Source: Ruegeria haliotis
GTDB lineage: Bacteria > Pseudomonadota > Alphaproteobacteria > Rhodobacterales > Rhodobacteraceae
Length of the DNA stretch: 64,000 bases
NCBI RefSeq assembly: GCF_013377785.1
Contig: NZ_JABXWT010000004.1
Coordinates: forward strand, 159,169 to 223,168
Reading direction: 5' to 3'
Shown here: in pieces, positions 52,993 to 61,661 of the stretch
Position numbering within the stretch: the stretch's first letter is position 1
How the letters are laid out: every line of letters begins with the position of its first letter
Position numbers and translations under genes: made by a program
The notes under the pieces: model-generated
Seen by the model: the letters and a program-made list of their open reading frames with translations, nothing else
Database searches by the model: none
What the model was told of the DNA's origin: nothing

Positions 52993-53865
52993 TCATTCGA
53001 CCGTTCCCAGAAGAGAAGTCCACAGATTGACGACAGCGCCCAGCTTGCGCGTTTCGTGCACGGTAATGGCGAATTGTTCCCCGTCGTGCACAACGGCCAA
53101 ACCGGCGCCTTTTCCACCCGAAGGCCGCAAAACGATAAGCTGTGGATGATCCAGTACAGCATCAGCATCACTATCCCAGCCAGCAAGATCTGCGGCGAAC
53201 CGGGCCAAGACGGCCTGATCGGGGTTCATATTGCCCGCTGGTGCGCAATCCCCTTCAAACCGCAACCCTGTTCCATTTGAGCTTTGGGCCAGAACGCGTC
53301 CGGTGGCGAAACGACCCGCCCCATCAAAGAATGATTGAGCCAAGGTCTCGGTCTGTACAGGGGCTTCCGCAGTCGCGGTCTCTTCCGGGGTCACTTCATC
53401 AGTGCCAGACACCACAGACACGATAGGCTCGCCAGGTAGATCAATTTTCTCGCAGGCATCTTCAATTTCGCTGAGCGTAATACCCACGTCGTCTGCTTCC
53501 AGAGAGGCGTCCGGCTTCAGGGAGATCAACTCCAACGGGGCTGAGGCAATCGAGATATCCGAGATCACCTGGGCCAATTTCTCGATCAGCGCATCACGTG
53601 GTTCGGTTTCGAAATCGGGCACGGATCCGGTCCGGACACGAAAGACATCCGTTACCCGCGAGCTGTTGACCTCAATCGCCAGACATTCTCCGTTAACGGC
53701 AATAAATTCCAATCGGCGCGGAAGAATGGTGCCACGGATGACGCGCAATATATCAACCCGACGCGCCAGAGCGGTATCGCCTGCGATCAACACAGCCGGA
53801 GACAACCGGGCGACTGACGACCGCGCGATATCTTCGAGCATGTCGACTATGTCTGTATCCATCAT
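52993..53865 (-). CDS. Hypothetical protein of the dynamin cluster (290 aa)
   Basis: I do not recognise a family. The 290-residue protein has no signal peptide or membrane helix. It seems to have two folded parts: about 1-125 ('VDMLEDIARSSVARLSP', 'LEFIAVNGECLAIEV') and about 185-290 ('LRFEGDCAPAGNMNPDQ', 'GAGLAVVHDGEQFAITV'). An acidic Thr/Glu-rich linker joins them. A purine-rich AGAGGGGG site precedes the ATG. It is placed between the Roadblock-like gene and the second long/short GTPase pair, so it may be an adaptor of the GTPases. Confidence 0.75.
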   Translation of the reverse strand: MMDTDIVDMLEDIARSSVARLSPAVLIAGDTALARRVDILRVIRGTILPRRLEFIAVNGECLAIEVNSSRVTDVFRVRTGSVPDFETEPRDALIEKLAQVISDISIASAPLELISLKPDASLEADDVGITLSEIEDACEKIDLPGEPIVSVVSGTDEVTPEETATAEAPVQTETLAQSFFDGAGRFATGRVLAQSSNGTGLRFEGDCAPAGNMNPDQAVLARFAADLAGWDSDADAVLDHPQLIVLRPSGGKGAGLAVVHDGEQFAITVHETRKLGAVVNLWTSLLGTVE

Positions 53866-53888
53866 GCCGTGACCCCCTCTGGTCCCGT

Positions 53889-54290
53889 TTAGACTGCGGC
53901 CGCGACCGGCCCCAGGCTGAGATGTGTTTTTGTCAACGCCAGCCCGACATTCGCGCTGTTGCGACAGATGTAGCAGACCACATGATCGGGATAGTCCCGG
54001 GTCCGCAAAAAGATGTTCAATCGATCCTTGGAGAACACCGCGATTTCCCCAAATCCCGGGTTCTCCGTTTCTTCAGCACCAGCCTGACGCAGCAGTGCCT
54101 CAAAGGCGCCAACGCCGCGCCCCTGAAACAAATTTGCGACCGCAATTGCCAACGCATCAAGGGCATCCGCGCTGTCTGGATCGGCGATGCTTGTCCCTAG
54201 CAACATCCCCGTTTCCATATCAACATACCCGGCTGCAATACAGTCGGGTATGGTATCCATCGCGGTGGTCAATGCAGCTTGAATAAACAT
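53889..54290 (-). CDS. Roadblock/LC7-like protein
   Basis: A 133-residue soluble protein. The order of elements suggests the Roadblock/LC7 fold: an N-terminal helix ('IQAALTTAMDTIPDCIA'), a strand-turn-strand ('AGYVDMETGMLLGTS'), a long helix ('LDALAIAVANLFQG'), strands 'EIAVFSKDRLNIFLR' and 'VVCYICRNSANVGLAL', and a last helix region. Roadblock proteins bind and regulate small GTPases such as MglA. Here no small GTPase is encoded; the neighbours are dynamin-like GTPases. AAGGG lies 5 bases before the ATG. The fold call is by eye and needs profile support. Confidence 0.6.
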   Translation of the reverse strand: MFIQAALTTAMDTIPDCIAAGYVDMETGMLLGTSIADPDSADALDALAIAVANLFQGRGVGAFEALLRQAGAEETENPGFGEIAVFSKDRLNIFLRTRDYPDHVVCYICRNSANVGLALTKTHLSLGPVAAAV

Positions 54291-54342
54291 CTAAGCCCTT
54301 GTTTTATCTTTATTATAGCCCTGTAGTCCGATTCGACCCCTG

Positions 54343-56112
54343 TTACAATACATGCCATTCCGCTCCACTGTTTTCACTGGCTTTCGGGATCGAACGCAAA
54401 GAGTCCTTGGTCTGGCGTTCGTTATGTTCGACGGCGATTTGGTCAAATTCGGCCAGAAAGGCTTTGAACACGTTCTTGAGGCCTTCGGGATCCTGGGGCA
54501 AATCTGCGTCATTTGCGATTTCCAACCACATAGCTGAGGCGCTTAGCGGAGATCCGACGGGCACTTTCATCAGGTCGTCCAGCGCGTCGCCCTGAGTTTC
54601 GCTTGTATCCTCAGATTGTTTCGCGCCCCGGGTTTCGACAAGCCCATTGGTTTCCGGTTCGGGTTCGTAATCTTCAACGGCGTTGCCAGGTTGCTCGGCC
54701 ATCAGCGCCGTGATCGAAGACACAGATACTTCGATGCTACGCTCGTCTGGCTGTACGACCGGATCAGCTTCGTCTGCCTCGAGTTCAGGAGCTTCCATCA
54801 GCGTGGTGCTGATAGATGCCAAAAGATTCTCGGCACCTTCGACTTCTTCAACCTGTGGCTCGCCCTCTTCGTCCTCATCAAGGAGGAGGGGAGTGTCTTC
54901 CAGATCATCATCCAAATCCGCGTCATCAAGCAGATCAATATCTTCAAATTCGGATTTCGACCCTTCGATATTTGTCAGCTCCAGCGGATCGCTTGATGTA
55001 TCCCGGAAAAAGGCGCGCAGATCGTCGTCATCGGTGTTCGATACTTCTGGTGCGATGTCGTCGGCAGGCACCATTTCTGCCCGCAAGCGTTCGGCCTCTT
55101 CCGCGTCGATCCGCGCCCGTTCAGTTTCGTCTGCACGCCGTTCGACCCGTGCCGGCCGCACAGGAAAACTGGTTACGACGGCCGTTTCTTTTGGATCGGC
55201 GACAGTACCTTCAACCAGCGGATTTACCAGTTTCAGGGGCTCCGCACCCACTGCATCTTGTCCCGATACTGGAACATCAGCATTCTTCGAGGGGCGCAGC
55301 GGTTCCACCTTGGGCGCATCCGACAAGCTCTTGTCGATCTGGTACCGCGCCAGCTGATCGGCACGGTTGTCCATGATCTGCTCGGTGATCTCGAGAAAAC
55401 TGTCAATCATCTTGGCGCCGCCACTGCGCGACCACATCTCGGCATCACCGGTTTTGTCACGCGCTGTAATCGCGTCACGTGCCGAGAACAGGATCGAACG
55501 GTTGAACAGGTGGCCAGCCTCGCGATTGACCCGGCGCAGCACTTTCTGGCGATCTTTTACCCCTAAAGCATCTGCGCGCGTGACCAACAACAGCGAGTTA
55601 TGTTGCAACCGCTCCGGCAACGAGACCCAGGTCGCGCGCTCGGTTTCACGCCAGGCCTGGGTGGCGTGGGTACACCACAGAACGCCATTCGCCTGACCAA
55701 CCGCACGCTGCCAAACATCCGTGGAAATCTTGGGATCAGAGATTCCGGGCGTGTCGATCAAATCAACCGCCTCAAGAATATCGGCCTCAAGGAAAATACG
55801 GATGAACTGGGCATCGTTCACGCCGACCGTTTCAAGCTGATCCAGCTCGATATCTTCGGTGCTGCCGTCATGCCGTTTGACATAAGCTGACTGATTACCC
55901 CAGCTGAACCAAACCGGTGGCAGCTGCGTTGCAGTCACTTGTGTGGGCAACGTTTGTGTACGCAGCAGGAAATTGATCAGCGTCGATTTTCCGGCACTGA
56001 ACTCTCCCATAAGCGCGAAAACGGGTTTGCGACGAGACCACTGCTCAATGCGTTCCCATGCCTTTGGTGAAACGAAGCGGGTTTGGGAATCTTTTGCCAT
56101 TACTCTACTCAC
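54343..56112 (-). CDS. Short dynamin-like GTPase A1 with acidic C-terminal tail
   Basis: A 589-residue protein starting at GTG 56112, which overlaps the upstream stop as GTGA (ATG 56100 is an alternative). The GTPase domain has P-loop GEFSAGKS at 36-43, 'VTATQLPPVWFSWG' as switch I, G3 DTPGISD at 120-126 and G4 TRAD at 178-181. The domain ends near residue 260. From there to about 560 the chain is rich in Asp, Glu, Pro and Ser and looks disordered, unlike its paralogue at 49600. Such a tail could carry phosphorylation sites for the kinase or FHA-binding Thr residues. Confidence 0.88.
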   Translation of the reverse strand: MSRVMAKDSQTRFVSPKAWERIEQWSRRKPVFALMGEFSAGKSTLINFLLRTQTLPTQVTATQLPPVWFSWGNQSAYVKRHDGSTEDIELDQLETVGVNDAQFIRIFLEADILEAVDLIDTPGISDPKISTDVWQRAVGQANGVLWCTHATQAWRETERATWVSLPERLQHNSLLLVTRADALGVKDRQKVLRRVNREAGHLFNRSILFSARDAITARDKTGDAEMWSRSGGAKMIDSFLEITEQIMDNRADQLARYQIDKSLSDAPKVEPLRPSKNADVPVSGQDAVGAEPLKLVNPLVEGTVADPKETAVVTSFPVRPARVERRADETERARIDAEEAERLRAEMVPADDIAPEVSNTDDDDLRAFFRDTSSDPLELTNIEGSKSEFEDIDLLDDADLDDDLEDTPLLLDEDEEGEPQVEEVEGAENLLASISTTLMEAPELEADEADPVVQPDERSIEVSVSSITALMAEQPGNAVEDYEPEPETNGLVETRGAKQSEDTSETQGDALDDLMKVPVGSPLSASAMWLEIANDADLPQDPEGLKNVFKAFLAEFDQIAVEHNERQTKDSLRSIPKASENSGAEWHVL

Positions 56113-58121
56113 GCTGCCTCGTTGCTTAGGTCTTTGAGGATATCGCCCAGGATCTCATCACGCGATTTCTGAGGTTGCAGACCAGCCATCAATGCCGCGT
56201 TCTGGCCGACATCTTTTTCAGCCGAAGCCGAGATGTTCAGCAGAGTTTCCTTTTGCTCGCGCATGAAATCCGTCAAGACGGCGCGGACGTTTTCCAACAC
56301 TGCTGCGACCTGGTTTTCCTCGATGTCTTTGGTGATTGAGTTCGCTTCGGATGTGATCAGGCGGGTATAGTCGGCGGCATATGCCTCGAACCCTTTTCGC
56401 CGCTGCCACCAACGCCGCCACCATGTACTCTGGAGATCCAGCGCGATGGTGCGCCCGATCCCCAAGGGGGGCGGAACGCGCGGTACGATCGGCGCTTCGA
56501 TACTGAATTCACCCAAATGGTTGCCAAGAAGTTTGTGGTACAGTGCCTCAACATCAGCAGCGGCAGCGGAATACAGCGCTCCGGCGTCTTTGCGCATGGA
56601 CCGGGCAAAGCTGAAGTATGCGGCTTTTTGCAACGTACGCAGCCCCGCAGGGTCATATTGCCAAGTGCCCTGCTCGCCGTTCATCTCAAGATGCGAGATC
56701 AACGAATCTGTCGCGCGTTTGACGAAGTTGGCCTCGGCCGAATTCAACCGCTCCAATACCTTGTCACGCAGAGCGACGGTCAGGTCTGCAACTTTCTTGT
56801 CGTACTCGGCGGACACGGTCGCAATCGCGTCTTCCGGTGAGACACCATCCAGATCACGGACCACGCCTTCGCCGCTTGACAGGTTCTTGGCAACAGCCGT
56901 TGCCCGGATCTGGCTGGCAATGTTGCGGGCACGATGACGGACACGGTCAAGTAGCCGAGTGCCCGCACCCTCAGCGATACGTTCGTTCATCGCCAGCAAC
57001 AGATCGGGTAGACCGGATAGTGCCCAGATTTTGTCGAGCGAGGGCGCTTGATCGCCGAAACCAGCGGCCAGATAAAAGGTGTTCAAGGCTTGGCGCGACT
57101 CTTCGTTCAGAATGTCGGGATTGCCGGTCAACGCGGCCTCGGCCCAGAGGGCACTGCCGAACACGACGCTTGTATTGGCGTCAATGCTGTTCTGTTTAAG
57201 GGTGCCTTGAATCCGGTCACGGATTTCCGGCACCTGATTGACGGGGTCGGACAATTCGTCGATGCGATTTACAAACAGGATGATCTGCCGGTTCTCGAAT
57301 TGCGCGATGATCCGCATCAGCGCCATGTCCATCGTCGTCAGGGCCTGGCTGGCCGCCAACACAACGATACAAACCTCGGAGCCCCGCAGGCTGCGCAGGG
57401 TGATCTGCTCTCGCACCATGAAGGTGTCGTTCACGCCGGGCGTATCGCAGAGCTTCAGCGAAATTGGATATTGCGGAATGTCCATGTACAATTCCGCGGA
57501 TTTGGTCACATCGGCAAATCGTCCGGTCTTGGGATCAATATCCGGATCGTCTTCGTCACCCAGGCAGACATAGCGCTGGATCAGTTCTTCGTCGAAATAG
57601 TCGTATTGATGGCTTTGGCCCAGAATCAGATCGAAGTGCTTACCCAACCGCTCTTCGGATTTTGACTTCATCTCTCCGATCTGGCGACGAATATCGTCCA
57701 TCTCGTCATCGGCACCGGCCCGATTGGCCAATTCGCCCAAGCGACCGCCGCCAACCATCAGGTTGTCCCATTCTTCCTGCTCGAAGAAAGTGAATTTAGA
57801 TTTCGTATCACCGGGTGTACGGGTGTTGATGTTCAGGGTTGTCACCACTGATGTCCACGGGTTCACATCGGACGGCAGCAGGGCAGGGCGGCCCGCAAGT
57901 ATGTTCACGATCGAGGATTTTCCGGCTTTGACCTGACCCACCATCGTGACGCTGGCGGTAAAGTTTTCCATCCGCGTCTTGAGCGTCGCCAGTCGCGCCG
58001 AGGACCGCGCATCGGCCACCTCTGTCAAATGGTCGATCTGTGTTGTCAGCGACGTCATGGCCGACGTCATAGACGCCAGCGCTTCGTTGCCGACTGACAA
58101 TAGGTGGTCGTTGCGCGCCAT
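56109..58121 (-). CDS. Long dynamin-like GTPase B1
   Basis: A 670-residue dynamin-superfamily GTPase, paralogue of the protein at 50883. P-loop GQVKAGKSS is at 62-70, switch I 'LPSDVNPWTSVVT' at 82-94, G3 DTPGVND at 226-232 and G4 NRIDEL at 285-290. An N-terminal helical part (10-55) and a long C-terminal helical region (about 380-650) flank the GTPase domain. Basic-aromatic 'STWWRRWWQRRKGF' near residue 570 could insert in or bind to membrane. It lies 3 bases after the 140-aa gene and is coupled to the short GTPase gene. Confidence 0.9.
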   Translation of the reverse strand: MARNDHLLSVGNEALASMTSAMTSLTTQIDHLTEVADARSSARLATLKTRMENFTASVTMVGQVKAGKSSIVNILAGRPALLPSDVNPWTSVVTTLNINTRTPGDTKSKFTFFEQEEWDNLMVGGGRLGELANRAGADDEMDDIRRQIGEMKSKSEERLGKHFDLILGQSHQYDYFDEELIQRYVCLGDEDDPDIDPKTGRFADVTKSAELYMDIPQYPISLKLCDTPGVNDTFMVREQITLRSLRGSEVCIVVLAASQALTTMDMALMRIIAQFENRQIILFVNRIDELSDPVNQVPEIRDRIQGTLKQNSIDANTSVVFGSALWAEAALTGNPDILNEESRQALNTFYLAAGFGDQAPSLDKIWALSGLPDLLLAMNERIAEGAGTRLLDRVRHRARNIASQIRATAVAKNLSSGEGVVRDLDGVSPEDAIATVSAEYDKKVADLTVALRDKVLERLNSAEANFVKRATDSLISHLEMNGEQGTWQYDPAGLRTLQKAAYFSFARSMRKDAGALYSAAAADVEALYHKLLGNHLGEFSIEAPIVPRVPPPLGIGRTIALDLQSTWWRRWWQRRKGFEAYAADYTRLITSEANSITKDIEENQVAAVLENVRAVLTDFMREQKETLLNISASAEKDVGQNAALMAGLQPQKSRDEILGDILKDLSNEAA

Positions 58122-58124
58122 TAT

Positions 58125-58547
58125 TTAGCCTCCGGTACCTGTTGCTGCAATCTGGGGTTCATTGGTGACGCGCCCGGCAGGAATGCTGGTCAATGTGTCG
58201 ATACGAGCAATCAAATCCAATGCATTCCCCAATATCTCGGCCTCGGCCCGAGGTGAGATGGTTTCGTAAGCCCGGGAATCGGCCAGAACCTCGATCGAGC
58301 TAAAACGATCTCCATTCTCAAGGCTTGCGACACGGCGGCCAGTTGGAAATCCGTCGGATTTCGTCGAAGGCAGGGGCATCCGCGCGTTAGCCAGCAGATA
58401 GTGCTCACCCGAATGGGTGCGAAGCGAGATGCCAAAACCTGTATGCGGATAGTCTCGGTTCAAGGTTTTGAGTTCACCAAGAAAACTTTCCCGAGCAAAG
58501 AAGACGGCGTCTTGCTCAGGAGCAGCGAAGTTGTTCAGATTGGTCAC
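58125..58547 (-). CDS. Hypothetical protein heading the dynamin cluster (140 aa)
   Basis: A 140-residue soluble protein from GTG 58547, with AAGG a few bases upstream. I do not recognise a family. It has a helix near the N-terminus ('AVFFARESFLGELKTLNRD'), strands around 'FGISLRTHSGEHYLLANARM', and a last helix ('EAEILGNALDLIARIDTL'). It is the first gene of the run and only 3 bases ahead of the long GTPase gene, so it is probably part of the system, perhaps as regulator or adaptor. Confidence 0.75.
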   Translation of the reverse strand: MTNLNNFAAPEQDAVFFARESFLGELKTLNRDYPHTGFGISLRTHSGEHYLLANARMPLPSTKSDGFPTGRRVASLENGDRFSSIEVLADSRAYETISPRAEAEILGNALDLIARIDTLTSIPAGRVTNEPQIAATGTGG

Positions 58548-59341
58548 AGCAGAGAACCTTGTACTGGAGTTGAGCGGAAAACTCGTACGGGTGCCAAAGT
58601 GGCAAAAAGACTCATTAACTCCTGGTGCCCAAGAAGAACCCTTAAGGCGGTGTTATTTTGACGCGAATAAGATTTTTTGGCGTTTGAAGTGTGGCGAGAA
58701 TGTGTTGTCGTGCGCATAGGAATGCCTCAACCCATGCGGGAGACTTCCAAATTGAACTGAATCTCGTTGGCTCATAACGATCCAATGGTCTTTGAGAGGG
58801 AGAGAGCGCCGTGGCCTAATTTTGCTTTAGAAGAAGTACTGATTAAGATACTTTTTATGAAGCAATTACCGACAGTTATGCAATTCAATTGCCAGGTGTT
58901 GGATAGAGGTTTGTTGCGGCACATTGTTCTGGAGTCTCAATGACACGCAAGGCATCGGCAGCGCAGAACAACGAGTCTCATATGAAATCTCATAGCCGTC
59001 ACTCAACGTAAGCGCGTTTCTCGTGCAGGATATCTTTGTTGGAACTCGTTAGAGTTCAAAACAACTGTGGCAAGGCGATTTTGTGTAGAACAAAATTGTG
59101 ATCGGGTTGATCTTGAGAATCCAGTTCAAAATGCGCGGCAGAACGCGGTTGCTTCTCAACGTCGACGGTTTTCGACCGCACCGCACTTACATATCACACA
59201 GCCTAAGGTTAGCGTTTTCTGAGCTGCCGATATGTTGTGCATCGCATTTCAACAAACTTGCCTGCAGTCCGATTTTAGCTCTCGCACTCGGCTGCAAGCT
59301 TTGGTATTGAGCGCCTCAATCCGGCGCAACAGCGCCAGATC
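58548..59341. other. Long non-coding region upstream of the dynamin cluster
   Basis: About 790 bases between the start of the dynamin/kinase run and tRNA-Leu. It is more AT-rich than the genes around it. Short open frames on the plus strand (for example 58468-58719 and 59098-59310) have no family or good ribosome-binding site. The promoter of the run is expected in its left part. Confidence 0.55.
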
Positions 59342-59426
59342 GCGGGTGTGGCGAAATTGGTAGACGCACCAGATTTAGGTTCTGGCGCCGCAAGGCGTGG
59401 GGGTTCAAGTCCCTCCACCCGCACCA
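59342..59426 (+). tRNA. trnL: tRNA-Leu (anticodon UAG)
   Basis: An 85-base tRNA with encoded CCA end. The acceptor arm GCGGGTG pairs with CACCCGC, the anticodon stem is CCAGA/TCTGG, and the 7-base loop TTTAGGT holds TAG at 59376-59378. The long variable arm (CGC...GCG) and the T arm GGGGG-TTCAAGT-CCCTC fit class II leucine tRNA. Confidence 0.97.
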
Positions 59427-59616
59427 AGGATATATTTAACATAATCGCTATTATGAGCGTTTTTGATCCTAGGGGCGCGCTGTACAAACCCGTTAAAAAT
59501 GAGACTCCTATTCTGGGACTCTGTTTCGGCAAAGCTTCGTTCATGCGGTGCGCGGCGAAGGCGCCGTGAGAGCCCATCGTGCTCATTCGTCAGATCGCAG
59601 CGAACGGCGGCTTTGC

Positions 59617-60495
59617 TCAAACTTTAAGCCGATCTTTTGCGCTATCAGATAGCCACTCTAAGAAAATGATAACGTCCTTTGAAGGCTGGTCCGGATGCAG
59701 GCAAACGTAGACTTGACCAGAAGGTTGAAATCCGAAAGGAGCGATCAGCCTACCTGCTCTTAGGTCGTCGCTGACAAGCACTTCTGGGGCGATGGCAACC
59801 CCAAGGCCCGCTGTTGCCGCTTCAAGCAGAAAATAGAAGTGCTCGAACTCCCGACCTCTGCTTGGCAGCATATGATCATTAGCTGCGCACCAGTCGAGCC
59901 AGGCAGCTTGGCGTGTCTTGGTGTGTAATACCGGCAGGTCCGATAATTCCTCCCATGATTTGATCGCGCCGCTTTTTATAAGGTCCGGGGAAAGCACTGG
60001 CCCCACGCGGTCTTCGAACAGGGTCATCGCCTGCGCGTTGTCCCACGGGCCAGCCCCGACGCGAATGGCAAGATCATGCCGCTGGCGGGTGAAATCGACA
60101 GGTCCGTCATCCGCAGTCAAACGAACTTCGATGTCTTGGTGTCGCTCCTGAAAATCGAACAGGCGGGGGATCAGCCAGCGCATCGAAAAAGTGCTGAGGC
60201 ACGAAACATCGAGAACCCGGCGAGCCGGATTGACGACCTGATCCAACGCCTGCTCGATGCCGTCAAATGCAGTTTGAAGCGCCGGTTGCAGATCGAGCGC
60301 AGCCTGTGTCGGCACCAGTTTGTTTCGGGGGCCGTCGAACAGTTGCACTCCAAGAACGTCTTCCAGGCCGCGCACCTGTCGGCTGATCGCACCATAGGTC
60401 ACGCCCAGTTCGTCGGCCGCCAGCTTCATTTGGCCATGCCGCACCGTGGCCTCAAAGGCGCGCAGGGCATTCAAGGGGAGCGTGCCACGTTTCAT
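59617..60495 (-). CDS. LysR-family transcriptional regulator (GcvA-like)
   Basis: A 292-residue LysR regulator. The N-terminal winged helix-turn-helix is 'LNALRAFEATVRHGQMKLAADELGVTYGAISRQVRGLED' (split as helix 1 to recognition helix), and the effector domain begins near residue 90 with 'VLDVSCLSTFSMRWLIPRL', the pattern seen in GcvA-like members. It is divergent from the DUF1127 and EamA genes, which it probably controls from the 71-base space between. Confidence 0.94.
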   Translation of the reverse strand: MKRGTLPLNALRAFEATVRHGQMKLAADELGVTYGAISRQVRGLEDVLGVQLFDGPRNKLVPTQAALDLQPALQTAFDGIEQALDQVVNPARRVLDVSCLSTFSMRWLIPRLFDFQERHQDIEVRLTADDGPVDFTRQRHDLAIRVGAGPWDNAQAMTLFEDRVGPVLSPDLIKSGAIKSWEELSDLPVLHTKTRQAAWLDWCAANDHMLPSRGREFEHFYFLLEAATAGLGVAIAPEVLVSDDLRAGRLIAPFGFQPSGQVYVCLHPDQPSKDVIIFLEWLSDSAKDRLKV

Positions 60496-60566
60496 GTGAG
60501 AAATACTGTCATGCTTTGCGAGATATAGTCGTTTTTCCGAGGTTACTTGCTCTGCAATAAAGCATT

Positions 60567-60761
60567 ATGGCACATGAAGCACTACACCCCTTTGTCGATA
60601 CGACAGTTCCGAACAGCATTACGCGCGATCACCTGTCCCTTTGGTATCGCAACTGGACGACACGGCGAGCCTTACTACACGTTGCCCCTGAAGTGCTGGA
60701 CGATTTGGCGTTAACCGAAGACCAGCGGACGACGGAAATTATGAAACCGTTCTGGCGATAG
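60567..60761 (+). CDS. DUF1127-like small protein
   Basis: A 64-residue protein whose last 40 residues match the DUF1127/YjiS pattern: 'WYRNWTTRRALLHVAP', then 'LDDLALTEDQRTTEIMKPFWR'. The ending Pro-Phe-Trp-Arg is typical. DUF1127 proteins are small, Arg-rich, and in other alphaproteobacteria have been tied to RNA turnover and phosphate or stress response. It is 3 bases ahead of the EamA gene and probably co-transcribed. Confidence 0.8.
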   Translation: MAHEALHPFVDTTVPNSITRDHLSLWYRNWTTRRALLHVAPEVLDDLALTEDQRTTEIMKPFWR

Positions 60762-60764
60762 CGC

Positions 60765-61604
60765 ATGGAAAATCACGTCTTTCTGGCAGTCCTTGCGGCA
60801 GCATTGCTTCACGCAGGCTGGAATTTGGTTGTCAAAATCGGGCTAAATCGTGTGTCCACTGTGCTGTTGCTGGCTTTAGTCCAAGCACTGATTGTCTTGC
60901 CAATCCTGCCATTTGTGGCCCAGCCCGTCCCGGCCTCATGGTCGTGGATCGTGGCTGCTGCGATCCTTCACACGGGATACAAGGTCTTTCTCGTTCAAGC
61001 CTACGCGCACGCCGACCTGAGCCAAGCCTATCCCTTGGCGCGTGGAACGGCCCCGCTGATCATAACGGCTGTTTCGGTCGCGTCTCTCGGTGTTGCTTTT
61101 GAACCCGTTTCGCTGTTGGCCATTTTATCCATCTCGGCAGGTATTCTGCTGATGGCCGTTAAGGGATCAGCCGATGGGCGCATGAAGGGGAAGGCACTGT
61201 TCTATGCGCTTGGAACTGCGGGCTTTACTGCGAGCTACACGCTTGTTGACGGGATCGGCGCGCGGATCGCGGAGACACCCTCTGGTTTCATCCTGTGGAT
61301 GGTCCTCGGCGACGCTGTTGGGATGGTCGCATATGCGGCTTGGACTCGGGGCCGGTCTGCATTTCCAGCTCTTTTGCTCGCATGGAAAACAGGTATTGCA
61401 GCTGGGGCAATGTCGCTGGGGTCCTACTGGATCGCAATCTGGGCATTCACGCAGGCCCCCATTGCACTGGTTGCAGCCCTGCGAGAGTCGAGCATCCTGT
61501 TCGCAGTCATCATCGCGGCATTGATTTTGCGTGAACCGGTGAGCGGCTGGCGGTGGGCATCGGCCATCGCTATCGCAATCGGTGTCGCGCTGATGAAGCT
61601 CTGA
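60765..61604 (+). CDS. EamA/DMT-superfamily transporter
   Basis: A 279-residue inner-membrane protein with about ten helices in two EamA repeats ('AALLHAGWNLVVKIGLNR' starting the first, 'LFYALGTAGFTASYTLVDG' the second). The end 'SILFAVIIAALILREPVSGW' is a family hallmark. DMT carriers export or import metabolites such as amino acids; the substrate is unknown. It is co-directional with the DUF1127 gene and divergent from the LysR regulator. Confidence 0.92.
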   Translation: MENHVFLAVLAAALLHAGWNLVVKIGLNRVSTVLLLALVQALIVLPILPFVAQPVPASWSWIVAAAILHTGYKVFLVQAYAHADLSQAYPLARGTAPLIITAVSVASLGVAFEPVSLLAILSISAGILLMAVKGSADGRMKGKALFYALGTAGFTASYTLVDGIGARIAETPSGFILWMVLGDAVGMVAYAAWTRGRSAFPALLLAWKTGIAAGAMSLGSYWIAIWAFTQAPIALVAALRESSILFAVIIAALILREPVSGWRWASAIAIAIGVALMKL

Positions 61605-61661
61605 CTGAGTGCCGCAAATTGCATGAAAGCGGCCATTGGCTGAACGGCAGCCTTGTCCCGC

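Noticed and set aside
59275..59586. 103-codon minus-strand frame containing 'VEGLEPPRLAAPEPKSGAST'
   Set aside because: It is the antisense reading of tRNA-Leu(UAG), a well-known false protein.
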